Below, in pieces: positions 46,400 to 57,917 of a stretch of 64,000 nt of DNA. The translations under genes and the position numbers were made by a program. Under the pieces are notes generated by a model that did no database searches, was not told the DNA's origin, and saw only the letters and a program-made list of their open reading frames with translations. The stretch's first letter is position 1; each line of letters begins with the position of its first letter. Origin of the DNA: Cheiracanthium punctorium (Eukaryota > Arthropoda > Arachnida > Araneae > Cheiracanthiidae); contig JAWZYV010016058.1 in the NCBI GenBank assembly GCA_038373885.1, positions 186,001 through 250,000 of the forward strand. Direction: 5' to 3'.

Positions 46400-47532
46400 T
46401 TGGATGGATTCTGAAACAGGATTCCTGGAAAACATATAAGCCTCAATGTTTGCTGTAACTTTTTGATATTTTATCTCATAATCGAACATGCTTAATTTTA
46501 ATGACCATAGAAATAACCTACCCTGAGATTTTTTACAGATTTAGCCAAACTAAAACTGCATGATCAGTGTGAATAGTGAATTTTTTCCCACGAAGATAGT
46601 GATAAAATTTGTCTAGACTGTCAACAATATCAAGAGATTCAAGTTGTGTTATGGAATAATTTTCTTAATACTTTTTAATAAGCGAGGATGAGAAGATATT
46701 GGTTGTAAAATACCTTTTCCATCTGCCTGTTTTAAAACTGATCCAATTTGTCTTTTACTAGCACCCACAAACAAATGAAACACTTTGCCCACATCATAGA
46801 GTTGTAAAATCGATTTAGAAATAAGTAAACTTTTAAGAAGCTCAAAATTTCTTGGCACTTATCTGTCCAGTTCCATTTAACTCTTTTTTTTTAATAATAT
46901 ATTTAATGGATGCCGAACTTTAGCATAATTTGCAATAAATTTATTATAAACATTAATTGTGTCCAAGAATCTTTGGAGTTCTTTTACATTCCTTTTTGGT
47001 TATACGTTCTAAATTTTTTCAATGTTGACATTATCGGGTAAAATGGTTCCTTCATGAATATGATAACCTAGAAAATTTATTTGTTGTTGCAAAAAAAGAA
47101 CACTTAGCTAATTTCAATTTGATATTTTCTCAACTGAACATTTGAAATATTTGGTTTAGATTATCAAGATGTTCTTTCTTTGTTTTTGAAAAAAAAATAT
47201 GATATCTTTGAAGTAGTGGCATACGAAATTAATTTTGTTACATATCTAGAATTCTCCTAATAGTTTTATTAAAGATGGCAGGCGCATTTCTTAACCCAAA
47301 TGGAAGCATATTCCATTCATATAACCCAGAAGGGGGTAGATAACGTTACCTCTTTAGTATCCTTAGGATGTATGGGAACATGCCAATATCCTGTTTTAAG
47401 GTCCAAAGTAGTAAAAAAAATAGCCTGACTTAATTTATCAAGAATATCATCTATCCGTGGTAGCGGTTCAGCAACTGTTTTGGTTATTAAATTTAATTTC
47501 CGAAAATCATTACATTTTTTTTCCTTCATCAT
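46400..47532 (-). pseudogene. Gypsy reverse transcriptase and RNase H remnant
   Basis: The RT starts with CNDFRKLNLITK, LPRIDDILDKL, FFTTLDLKTGYWHVPIHP near 47520-47340. The block GLRNAPAIFNKTIRRIL follows at about 47300-47250. The catalytic YxDD box is not recognisable, having been replaced by unrelated residues. The connection and RNase H include FELLKSLLISKSILQLYDVG and LFVGASKRQIGSVLKQ (46858-46700), where the normal first RNase H Asp (TDAS) is now Gly. Then KFTIHTDHAVLVWL appears at about 46570. Stops and frameshifts are frequent. Confidence 0.85.
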
Positions 47533-48079
47533 GCATTTTAGCGAATATGGGTTATGACTTTTGTTAATTATTCCTGCCTCTTACAATGCCCTAACTTGAT
47601 TTTTTAGTTTCATCTGTTCAGTTGGTGAGGCTCTATAAGCTCTTAAGCTTACAGGCGAATCTGAAGTTGGAATAATTCTTACGGGTTCCATTCTTACCTA
47701 TATCATATTTATTTACTGAATATATCTGTATAATTTTTTGTGAAAGAGCCCTTAATTCCTCATCAACATTTAAATTTTTTATATCGTTAACAAGAACAAT
47801 TTTTTTTGAGTTATGTAAGTTTTTACTATTTCTATTATAAACACTAGCATTGTAATCATTACTCAAATAAACATCATGAACACTTTCATCACTATATTAT
47901 CATCATAAATATTTAAACTTTCTGAATTATTTCTTATAACTATTCACACAACAATTATCAAATAATCCATTATCATCACTCAAAAAATCTTTATAACTCA
48001 AGAAATCTTATTCTCAAAATCATTCTGCAGATGTAAGGAAAAAAGTTCATTATTTGTATTGTCATTATTTAACTTTAAT

Positions 48080-48642
48080 TCAAGTCCATTTTGATAAACA
48101 CTGATATTAGCACAAGTGATATATAACTGAAACTTTACACACTCGGCAATCTTAGGATAGCATAAGTAAGTTGTGACGGCACAGTAAAAAATGCAATTTT
48201 TTGTTTTACAATTTTACCAATTTTAATATTTACATGACAAACATTCCTTTAAAATATTAAACCGTCGGTCTGTCTAACTGTCAACGGAGAAAGTCTTTCT
48301 GTTTTTAATGAAAATTTGCTCTGTGTCTTTATCGAAAGTGTAGATGCCGTACCAGTGGCACAGGCTAATTGAATGCATTCATTGTTTCCTAAAATATTTT
48401 CTGTTGTTTGAGCTTCTTGACTTAGTTTCAAGTTTTCGTGTCATTCGAATGTACCCAGGTACGGCAAGTAGTCATTGTCGATTTTCTACCTTATCTTTTC
48501 CAATGCGGTCACTCATCTCTTGGGTTGACGTATTCAAGGGAAAAGATTGACTCGTTTATGTAATATTTGTGTTTAACCTAAAAGGACAGGTATTCGACCA
48601 ATGGTAGGCATGAAGTATACCCTATCTTTCGCAATTCCTACA
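48080..48642 (-). pseudogene. Gypsy gag zinc knuckle and protease remnant
   Basis: A CCHC-like knuckle (CxxC, then HWSNTC giving Hx4C) lies at 48642-48586, interrupted by a stop. Downstream, CATGTASTLSIKTQSKF near 48362-48310 aligns with the DTG motif of retroviral-type aspartic proteases, but the catalytic Asp is replaced by Ala. The flap and C-terminal part continue to about 48080. The segment to 47633 links to RT. Confidence 0.6.
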
Positions 48643-48680
48643 TAGTGTTCTAGGTAGGTTAACTCAGATAAATATTGTTA

Positions 48681-49983
48681 TCCAGAAAAATAATAAGTAT
48701 CGATGCTTTCTTCGAAAGATCTAACATTTAGAAATTTTGTAATTGTATGTTCAAAGAAATACACTAAGCGGTTTACTAGCGCTCTAAAATGATAGATGAT
48801 TGTTTTATTCGAAGTAGATAAATGCTTGGTAATCAACGTCAAAGATTCACATAATTCTTAAATTTTAGTAGAGAATGGCCGTCCAACATAAATTCGAAGC
48901 TGAAAGATCTATTTTTTTATGATCCCAACTATTGACATTATAAAAGAACACTTGAAGTTGGTTTAAAATGGTGGATATTTCTTTTTAAAAATGTGAGTGG
49001 CAAAATCCAGAAATGGCAATTCTACATGAAGATGTACATGAACATAACAAAATATATATGTTTTTATTTTTTTTTCATAAATTGTGCGAGAAATTATTCC
49101 AAATTGTTGTATCTGTGTTGGAAATTGTACAGTGTGTGTAAGAATTTCTATTTATCAGAATAGATACTCTTCAAAATCAGACATCAGAAAATTTTGTTCA
49201 ACGCAATGCTAAATTTCGACGGAGAGGTATATTGTTTTAGTAATTTCGTAATTTTAAAAGAACATTTCCGGATTGCTTCTGATAAATACTCATAAGAATA
49301 AAAAAATAATAAAATAGATAGTTAATCAAAGTAATTATATATTTTTTCTTTTTCTTTTTTTTTTCTTGCATAAATCTATTCTAGTATGAGTTGCCTTATG
49401 ATAACTAATACTACACTTAGAAAGTGAATTCAATTGTTATTTGCAAACATCATGCATTTAAGATAAGTTGTCGTAACTGATCAAGTTAACATAAAAATAG
49501 GTTAATTATTAGTATGGTTACACCACTTGAATATTTTTGGGGCAATTTTTCTCCTCACAAGTCTAAGCTTATAACTTTTAAAAGCTCACACGGAAAAAAA
49601 CAGGAAGGAAAAAATGATGATGCTCGTAAAGTACATGGAGAAAAAAATACCTCTCTCATCTAGGACGAACCGATGGCTGTTTTCTGTCTCTCAAAACTAT
49701 GAGAATAGATCGTAGAATTATGCGCATAGATGGTACACACTACTGCCATAGACGAAATGGTCTAGAATCTCTAGTCCGTAGTACTCTGGCTAATCACAGC
49801 AGTATAACTAGTTTGTGTAACGAGAAATTATCGTTCGATTTTTAGAGCAGTAGAATTAACGTTTGTGAGTCAATCCGCTAGCGTACGCAACGATTTACAG
49901 ATATTTTCATCTAAGTACAAGCACCATTATAGAGGAGAGATCTAAAAATTGGAGGGTTCAGAAGTGTCTCGTTCCATGTTCTA
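48681..49983. other. AT-rich sequence, no gene recognised
   Basis: A GC-richer patch at 49640-49900 has no recognised content. The T-rich run at 49338-49367 is simple sequence. Confidence 0.5.
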
Positions 49984-51102
49984 CCCAGACAGTACATAAG
50001 CTTAAATCGAGCTTGACATTGACTTGAATTTGACGTATTAATACAAGCTTGACATTTCAATCCATTAGCTTGATTATTGCGCTGATGGCGCCATCTGTCG
50101 CTGTAGGCGAGAAGGAGAATGGACATTGAAAACTCTAACGGGAAAGAATGACTGGGATAAGCCCCTCTGAAGTGTAACACGAGGAGAGTTTTACTTACAT
50201 CTGTTACACTTCACTGTAACTCAATAAACTGTTAGTTTTATTTACATCTAATTAACATTAGTAATTCCATTAACTAATTAATTAGCCCTAAAAATAAATT
50301 TTAATATAATTAACACAATTTAATTAGTTAATATACTTAACTTTATGCGTGGTAGAATGAGGCGTAATCCGGCCTCCACAAAATAATAAATCAGTCATAA
50401 ATGTACTTGACCATAGAATTTAAAAAAAAAAAAAGATTCTATATTTCCAAATATGAAAATTCTTTGAAATAAAATACAATTATACTACGAAATTGATTTC
50501 AAAATCAGCCGTTTGTCTCGATGTTGAAAGTTTTAAAACGTGTGCTGCTGTTAAGTTTATATTATGTTTATTCCCCTATTAGTGGAGTCTCTAAATTACA
50601 CATAACATTATTTAACTTTTGATGCATCCCATGGAAAAATAAAAGAAACAAATAACACATCGCCCACTTATCAATCTGGCCAGAAAACAGCGTGATAAAT
50701 CACTTCAAACTTTAGTCATAGCTGCGTGAAACTTAGTGGCTGAACTGATAGCGCGCTCGACTGCCAAACCAAAGGTCCTGGGTTTTATTACAGCTGCGAA
50801 CACTTTATGGAAACAGATTAAATTAAATTGAAATTTCAGCGTAGAGGGGGAAATGCGTGGCAAAGTAAAATATGTGGGTCGAGTTCGCCGACCGGCGCCC
50901 CGTGTATTTAGGAAATTTTTTTAAGCTTGATTCAAGCTTGAAATGTCAAGCTTAAAGCAAGCTGGGCAAGTGCAAACTAGAACACTTGATTCAAGCTTGC
51001 ATTAAGCTTACTCGCTTGAAATTTTCAAGTTTAATTCAAGTTTACTGGCTTGATAAATCAAGCTTGCTGCAAGTTTGATGCAAGATTGCTGTGCTGTCTG
51101 GG
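49984..51102. mobile_element. TIR element with AAGCTTGA-type subterminal palindromes
   Basis: CCCAGACAGTACA on the left and TGTGCTGTCTGGG on the right form the ends, flanked by TA on both sides. Both ends are followed by arrays of degenerate CAAGCTTGA / TCAAGCTTG motifs: several at 49998-50060 and about ten at 50925-51085. The interior is non-coding, AT-rich and holds a tRNA-like SINE head. 1119 bp. Subterminal repeat arrays are typical of several DNA transposon superfamilies, where transposase binds them. Superfamily not assigned. Confidence 0.65.
50730..50910 (+). mobile_element. tRNA-derived SINE-like sequence
   Basis: A-box-like TGGCTGAACTG (50737-50747) continues as ATAGCGCGCTCGACTGCC, and a decayed B-box GGGTTTTATTAC lies at 50780-50791, in the usual tRNA layout. 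A body with TGTGGGTCGAGTTCGCCGACC and GGCGCCCCGTGTATTTAGG follows. It does not show a complete cloverleaf, so it is a SINE or tRNA pseudogene rather than a functional tRNA. It is nested in the surrounding TIR element. Confidence 0.5.
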
Positions 51103-51398
51103 TAGTATATATGAGGAGCGCATGGACTCATAATTTCTAGTTCCAACAATTATTTTCTAGAAGTTAGTTGCATCTTTGTTAGCATAGATGTTAATCTTTT
51201 TTTCAGAATAAAATTCATGGATTGCGAAAAAATACACTCTATAACAAAAAAATCGACGCACCAAGAAACAATCATCCGATTGATTTGAAATTTCGTATGC
51301 ATGAATGTTTTGAACAGATATGCAAATGATTCAAATTTGGTGTCCAATGAATGAATAGTTTGATCTCTTGCGCATCGGAACTGCGCATCTAGCAGACG

Positions 51399-51407
51399 TA
51401 TATAAGG
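51399..51407 (+). promoter_or_regulatory. TATA box of the Tc1 transposase
   Basis: TATATAAGG lies 80 bp before the transposase ATG at 51479, at nearly the same spacing and in the same core as in the 41.99-kb element. Confidence 0.55.
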
Positions 51408-51478
51408 AGCAGTTCTTCAACGGTTGTTAAAACTTTTGGTTTGATTGCGATTCAGATGACCTTTCAACAACTTAAAAA

Positions 51479-52488
51479 ATGCCTCGCTCCAGGATTCGTG
51501 CTCATTACGAGCACCTGTCAGAATTTGACAAAGGTCGTATCATTGGATTGAAAGATGCCGGTTGGACTAATCGGAGAATCGCTCGTCATTTGAGTCGAAG
51601 CGATGCGACGATTTGAAGGTGCTGGCAAGGATAGGTGGAAAATGAGTGCAGCGTCAGGATGGTAGCGGTCGACCTAGGGCTACGACAGATCGTGAGGACA
51701 GAGTGATGGTGCGATAAGCTGTCACAGCGCCTTCTTCATCTCTATCAACCATCAGACGTTCAACCCAAACACCAGTGTCCATCATGACCATTCACAGACG
51801 GTTGAGAGAGCGAAATCTACGCTCGCGCCGACCGTTACGCCACCTGCCACTCACGCCTGCACACTGCCGAGCCAGATTACAGTGGTGCAGGGCTCGATCA
51901 GGTTGGAATGATGCCGACTGGGGACGTATAGTCTTTAGCGACGAATCGTGCTTCCAACTGTGTCTTGACGATCATCGAAGACGTGTTTGGAGACGCACAG
52001 GGCAGAGGGGGGATCCTGCTTTCACTATTGCACGCCACACCGGCCCTCAACAAGGCATTATGGTCTGGGGTGCCATTTCCTTTGACAGCTGGACCCCTTT
52101 GGTCGTCATTAGAGGTACACTTACTGCACAGCGGTTCGTGGACGACATCCTAAGACCTGTTTTGCTACCGTTCCTTTTGTAGTGCCCTGGGCTGGTTTTT
52201 CAGCAGGACAATGCCAGACCACATACGGCTCGTGTTGCTCTAAATTGTCTGCAACTTTGTCAAACTCTTCCTTGACCTGCCAGATCGCCAGATCTCTCTC
52301 CCATCGAGCATGTCTGGGATATGATGGGAAGGCGATTGCATCTGGCAAGGACTGTTGATGACCTGGTTCGGCAATTGGAACGAATTCGGCAGGAAATACC
52401 ACAGGATACTATCCGGGAGCTTTATCGGTCTATGCCAGGCCGTGTGGCAACTTGTATCCAGGCTAGCGGCGGGTCAACACCTTATTGA
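51479..52488 (+). pseudogene. Tc1-like transposase pseudogene
   Basis: It starts at ATG 51479 (MPRSRIRAHYEHLSEFDKGR, then IIGLKDAGWTNRRIARHL, the first helix-turn-helix) and ends at TGA 52486-52488 after QASGGSTPY. The early frame hits TGA and TAG around 51615-51632. A small deletion near 51645 then shifts to the frame that continues to the end, with further stops at a TAA near 51716, TAG 52180-52182 and a TGA near 52276 (usual Trp). Catalytic blocks are still readable: D in VFSDESCF, D in FQQDNARPH, E in SPIEHVWDMMGR. The length is about 336 codons, as usual for Tc1. Dead through one frameshift and about five stops. Confidence 0.92.
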
Positions 52489-52636
52489 ACTTGTTACTGT
52501 AACTCTGAAATAAATTATTCAATTGTTCTGAAATTTTAATCATTTACTATTCTGTACATTGTCTTCCTATCCACCAATTTTCTTCTCAATCGGACACCTC
52601 CTTCTTTGTGCGTCGATTTATTTGTTATAAAATGTA

Positions 52637-54971
52637 TATGACTTATAGAGCTGCAAAAAATTGTAGTTAAATTTACACGATTTAACACATTGTACAATTT
52701 ATCTGAAGAAAAATAACCGAAAGACAAAACATTGCCATACATGTTCTTATATAGTTTGCCCTTATGTTCTTAAGAATGAAAAACAATGATAGAACTATTT
52801 TTACAGCAGATAAAAATTATGTATCTTGCGTCACGTTTGACCACATTATTCAGATTTTACCGAATGCAACCTTGAAATAGACCAGAAGCCGCTTGTACTA
52901 TGGTTTCAGTGAGGAAATAGGTGTGTTTAGACGACGTTAATTATTTTTATCACTATGGTCAGCAAAATAAACAAATATAAATTCTTGCAAATACTAAAGA
53001 AATCTCAAAATTAAATTTTATTTTCCTTTAGTAGTCATTCTTAAACTCATTCATTTATGTTGTAGCATGAGTTACCGAGTCGTAGTTACAATACACTTAT
53101 TTTAATTCAATAACCAATTTTATAAAATATACCAAATAAAACTAAATGGTGCTTTTTGGTAAGTGTAATGCAAAGTACTCTAATGATCACTGCATTTATA
53201 AAGTTGAATTTTAGCAATAGTACAAGTATGACTTTTCTACACATAATTCAATGTTTTTTTGTAGCATTAGTTACCATGCAATTTTAATTAATATTTCAAA
53301 AAATTAATTAGTTATAAGATTTTTAATGATTTATAGAAAAGAATTAAACAATTTGTTATCAGCATGAAAATTGTTGACAGAAATAAATGCATTTTTCATT
53401 ATTATACTATGTTTAATAAATAGCGATTTAAGAAAAATTACCATGAGTTACCTTGGAATCAAACGAAATGTTCAGTATAAGGATGAATATTTAGGTTATT
53501 ATACCTCTTTCCTAAAACTATCAATTTATCAAACTATACTGCAAGAAAAAGAAAAGTATTTAATTATATTAGAAAGCCTACAACATGCAATTTTAAATTC
53601 AAAATTAAATTAAATAAATACGGACTATTATTTTAATAACTAATGTTTAAAAGAAACAGTCTGTTCACTTGCATTTTCAACTTTATTAATAGATACGGTT
53701 AAAGCTTCAGAGAGTATTTAAAATTACCTGAATTCTTTCGGAGTTAGCTTAATTGCCGTAATTTTTAGCTGTTAACTGTGCAGATTACTAATGCCGTGAG
53801 TATAATTTTTAATTCAAAGATACACTACCTTGAAACTCCTCAATTTGAATGTATCATATTTTAAAGAGATTATTTCATAATAAAGTAAGACACGCGATTA
53901 TTCCATAATACTTTATTACCAATTATGCAGATTAAATACTAAGACCTGTTTATCTGAAGGGGGAAATTTTAATAACTATCATTAATAACTCAAAAGTAAG
54001 TGTTTAAATTCATAAGGCTGACTTTAATTTTAATTTTCCACCGCATAATTATTTCTTTTAAATGAAAAATACCGAAATGTCCATCATTTTAAATTTAATA
54101 TCCTGATAAAATGAGCTTCTTCCGGTAAATGATTACTTTTAATATAAAGTAGAAAGTTTAATTTGTAAGCCAAGATTAGCTTCCTATGCTTCATGAGAAC
54201 AAAATAATAAGTTATTGAAGGAAAGGAAAGCAATTTGCCTTATTATGAATTTTTTCCTAGGAAAATGTCAGAATCATGAATATATTTATATATAATTATC
54301 ACTTAGTGTCAACACTATAATATGTAGCAAGAAATCAAAAACAGCTAAGGACTAAAAATTGGTTTGGTTAGAATTTACAAACTCTAATCAAAAGTAAATG
54401 TATTCAAATAATGTATATGTTTTATTTGAGTGGTAGTATAAACCGAGGTCTCTGATAGGACTTCAACTCTATGTCATCTCTCGCACAAGTAATAAACATC
54501 ATATTAAAATTACTAAATTTTTAAGAGAACAATTATTTATCCTAATTTTAAACTTTGTTCAGTTCACTGAATGAAAAAATAAATGAATAAAAAGAAAAAT
54601 TTCTTCAGAAGTTATTTTGACATCCTTATTGAGTGGCGCGAATGAAATATATATATTATTATTATTATTATTAAATTGAAATGTGAGTACGGTGGTACTT
54701 GATAATGGAGTACTCCATCTCAATTTTCCATTACATCTCCACTTCATAGCTTGGGCTCGTAAAGTTAGGCTTAAGCCCACGTGATCTCACCTGGCTTGTT
54801 TTCCCATTTCTCTTTAGCTTTGATAGCTCTGCTTTTTACAATATTTATAGCCTCTGGGTAATCAATTATTATTTCGTGGTTTCAGTTTAATATTTGTTAT
54901 TATGTACTATCACTTAATATTTTACTTGGGATACCATATTACGTAAGTTTAGCGATTTTATATTATATATC
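52637..54971. other. AT-rich sequence, no gene recognised
   Basis: An 80-codon frame at 53371-53613 is A/T-driven without motifs. (TTA)n lies near 54655-54672. Confidence 0.55.
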
Positions 54972-54973
54972 TA

Positions 54974-55507
54974 CCGGGTGACCAAAAAGTCTGTGAAAAC
55001 TTTAAATATTTACTAAAAAAATAACAAATAATGATAAGCCATCGGATGTTTTTTAATGACAAGAAAGTTTGTAGTTCCAAATGTCGGCAATAGGTGGCGC
55101 TGGGCTGCACAAAGGAGTAGCAAGTTTCAAATAATAAAAAATCTGAAATCTCCCTATCTTATCCAAGTACACCGCAATTTTTTATTGTTATTTCTTCTTC
55201 TTTAGTGAATTTTTAAACTTTCGTGCACACAGGATCTGTCAAAAGCTCGTAAAAACTTCCAAAATGTATAAAGAAAGAACAAATCATAATAAAAAACGGC
55301 AAATTGCATGGAAAGCATTAGAGAGAATACACATTTTGTGGATGTTAGCGCCACCTATTGGGAACATTTGGAAGTACAAACGTTCTTGCCATTAAAAAAA
55401 GGAATCCGATGAATTACTAAATCTATTTCTGAAAATCGGAATTTTTTATCATTCCTGTTCTTTTTTAATGATTTTTTAAAGTTTTTACTAACTTTTCGGT
55501 CACCCGG
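54974..55507. mobile_element. MITE with ~180-bp TIRs and TA target site
   Basis: TA + CCGGGTGACCAAAAAGT starts it; ACTTTTCGGTCACCCGG + TA ends it. Inverted similarity continues deep inward, for example TTGTAGTTCCAAATG..AATAGGTGGCGCT on the left against AGCGCCACCTATTGGGAACAT on the right. 534 bp, non-coding, probably a mariner-related non-autonomous element. Confidence 0.9.
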
Positions 55508-55566
55508 TATATATATATATATAGATATATATATATAACATGAGTTAAATAATATAAATATACATG

Positions 55567-55622
55567 ATCTTATACAACAATCTTATACAAAACCTTATAC
55601 AAACAATCTTATACAAAAACTT
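55567..55622. repeat. Minisatellite, ATCTTATACAA unit
   Basis: Four to five units of (A)TCTTATACAAnn in tandem. Confidence 0.8.
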
Positions 55623-56799
55623 ATATTTATCCTTCTTTTCACAAATCCGAAAAAGAAACTCATTATTACGGATTAATAAAAATATTGTGTTTTCTGAAAA
55701 AAAAAAAAAAAAAAGAAAAGAACTGGTATTCTTATTCCTAGATTTTTTCCTTCAGCAATAATTCCATTCAATATCAGTAAAATATAATCTTTAACAATAA
55801 AACAGTTCAGTCTGAAAGTAATCATGATTGCCCTCCAGGTAAATGAAAAAAAATTAATGAACTTTCATTTGAAGCTATTTTTCTTTTTCCTGCAGAATAA
55901 AAACTATATTAATAGAGTTATATAATCAAGCATATATTCATTTTTAAAAATGAAGATTTATATAAACGTATAACAATTAATTTAAATAGAGGATTTGGAC
56001 ATAGAAATTTTGTTCTTAAAAGAAATATAATAAATAATATCAAATTAACATGCACAATATAATATTATATTATATTTAAGATACTTTCGTTGCCTGGCAG
56101 AAAAAAACAATTTATAAAGACTTACACTTTCATTTTTTTTAACTATCGATAATTCTTCCATAATATGTTTATTCTATAAATTAATGAAACACACTTTCAT
56201 AATTCTGATTTTAAATAGGACCTCAACAATCTTTTCATTCACCTTATAACTTAAATAAAGTGCATGATTTGTAACAATAAAGTAATCGATATTTTCTTAA
56301 TTTATATACATATACTACAAGTTTGAGCCCTCACAATGAGAAAATGCCTTATGACATGATTGAATACAATCGATATTAAAATTGCGTAAGTATATTCTTT
56401 TAATCACCCAAGAAACATTGTTTGATGTTTGAAATATTTGAAGGATTTGTATATTATATTAACTAAAGGATTAACTGAAAGAGTTGGCATACTTTTTCCC
56501 TTCTTGTTCTCTTGTACTTCCTGTTTTATCATTTAAACCCAACAAAAAATAATTGTTTAAATAAAAGAAATGCTGTATTTTTCCTTCATAACAATATGAA
56601 CACCAACACTGAGATTCATAATGAATTGTGAAATTTGTAAGAGAACTGTTTAAAAGGAAAAATAAAGATTTCTTATAAAATATTTAGGAAACATGTTAAA
56701 AGATAAATATTAGAAATATGGATAATTTTGTGCGTATAATGTAAATTAAAATGTGAACGCATATTATTAACTGAAGATTGCAAGAAATATGTCTGTGGC
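55623..56799. other. AT-rich sequence, no gene recognised
   Basis: An A18 run lies at about 55698-55715. Nothing else is supported. Confidence 0.55.
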
Positions 56800-57040
56800 A
56801 GAAATATTTATTGCAATTCTTTTGAGTGCTTATGTGGTAGAACTATAAATTATACGGACGCTAATTTCTATGGCGACAATTACTTTGCAATCTTTAATAG
56901 CATATGTTAATTTAGTTTTGTTTGAAGTGGCCAATTCTTGTAAATGCAATTTAAAGAGTGACTGTCCGTATTTAAATTCTTTTGAGTGTTCCTGTAAAAT
57001 ATTTAGAAAAGTATGTGATACAGTACATGTGAATTTTTTT
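56800..57040 (+). repeat. Unidentified dispersed repeat, copies E and F
   Basis: Copy E: AATTCTTTTGAGTGCTTATG then TGGTAGAACTATAAATTATA (from 56815). Copy F: AATTCTTTTGAGTGTTCCTG then TAAAATATTTAG (from 56975). They are about 160 bp apart and linked by TTTAAAGAGTGACTGTCCGT, the counterpart of the linkers at 29.07 and 30.79 kb. This is the same family as copies A-D, about 26-28 kb away. Confidence 0.6.
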
Positions 57041-57258
57041 ATAAATTTGGTAGTAACCTTGGCTTATTTACGTCAGTTAAAGCAATCCCTTAATCAAATC
57101 AGCCAAAGTACACTTTCGCGAGGTGACTCTGTTTGAACTCCCCTCAGTCTTCATATTTATATAAAATTAAAAACTATAAACTAAACGAGAAGATAGCTGG
57201 ACTTGAGCGATTATTTGCATCGCTAATTAATGAGCTTTCAAAACACAAAAAAAATCTA

Positions 57259-57915
57259 CCGTAAAATATATATCGCAAAAGCGCCCCCACCCCCCTACTT
57301 TCGTTTTCTCTTAAAATGCCGAATAAACGCCCCCTTATGCAACTTATTTACTATTATTCCTCATCTACTTCCTTTTACTGCCGCACTTCTGAGTTTCCTA
57401 CGGAAAAATCCTGCAAATGGTGCGGAATTTCCGTTAAACTTGCTGGTAGCGTTTAACTCTCCGCTGTCCGAAGTTGCCATGCAGCATCCAATTATTGTCA
57501 AAAGTCACTGAATAATGAATTTGCGGAAATGATACTCCATAGTGACTAAGAATCTTTTGATGAATTTTCCGATTAGTTTTTATTTAATGTTATAATCGAT
57601 GTGTACTACAGGTGTTTACTAGAAATAAATTGATTTCAGGTATGATCTTTATTGTTTTCAATTTTTGCTATTGTGTTATTTATTATGGTAGAAACTCTAC
57701 TAATTTGCATCTTACAAAAACTAATGATTACTTTTAAAATAAATATGAAAGTAACATCATTGTTATTTAATGTGACCGAGAAATCCCCCTACTGTGTGCA
57801 GCATCGCATTTTTAAAGGCTATTTTACTACTTTACCCCCCCCCCTCGTGTAAAACCACAAAAAATCCCGATTTTGAAAGGCTGGGGGTGGGGGGCGCTTG
57901 AGCGGTATTTTACGG
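57259..57915. mobile_element. MITE with CCGTAAAATA ends and C/G-rich TIRs
   Basis: TA + CCGTAAAATA.. and ..TATTTTACGG + TA are the ends. Inward, AAGCGCCCCCACCCCC on the left matches the complement of GGGGGTGGGGGGCGCTT on the right. 657 bp. The 93-codon frame at 57230-57511 starts outside the element and I regard it as spurious. Superfamily not assigned. Confidence 0.85.
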
Positions 57916-57917
57916 TA

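Larger units (their letters stand above)
45700..48680 (-). mobile_element. Decayed Gypsy/Ty3-type LTR retrotransposon, internal region
   Basis: The minus strand contains, in the canonical Gypsy order, a gag zinc-knuckle remnant (about 48640), protease (about 48360), reverse transcriptase (47530-46900), RNase H (46860-46400) and integrase (46210-45700). All are broken by frameshifts and stops. The order PR-RT-RH-IN defines Ty3/Gypsy rather than Copia. No paired LTRs were identified, and the element is probably old and truncated at both ends. Confidence 0.85.
51235..52634 (+). mobile_element. Tc1-like transposon, decayed copy
   Basis: The TIRs are CACTCTATAACAAAAAAATC(GACGCACC) on the left and the complement of CATTTTATAACAAATAAATC(GACGCAC) on the right, with three mismatches in 26. 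TA flanks lie at 51233-51234 and 52635-52636. The 1400-bp length with one transposase gene is near full size. It is a different lineage from the 41.99-kb element by TIR and protein. Confidence 0.9.

Noticed and set aside
50737..50800. Functional tRNA gene
   Set aside because: The B-box is decayed and no complete cloverleaf or acceptor stem can be drawn.
57230..57511. 93-codon plus-strand frame
   Set aside because: It starts outside and runs through the TIR of a MITE; no homology seen.
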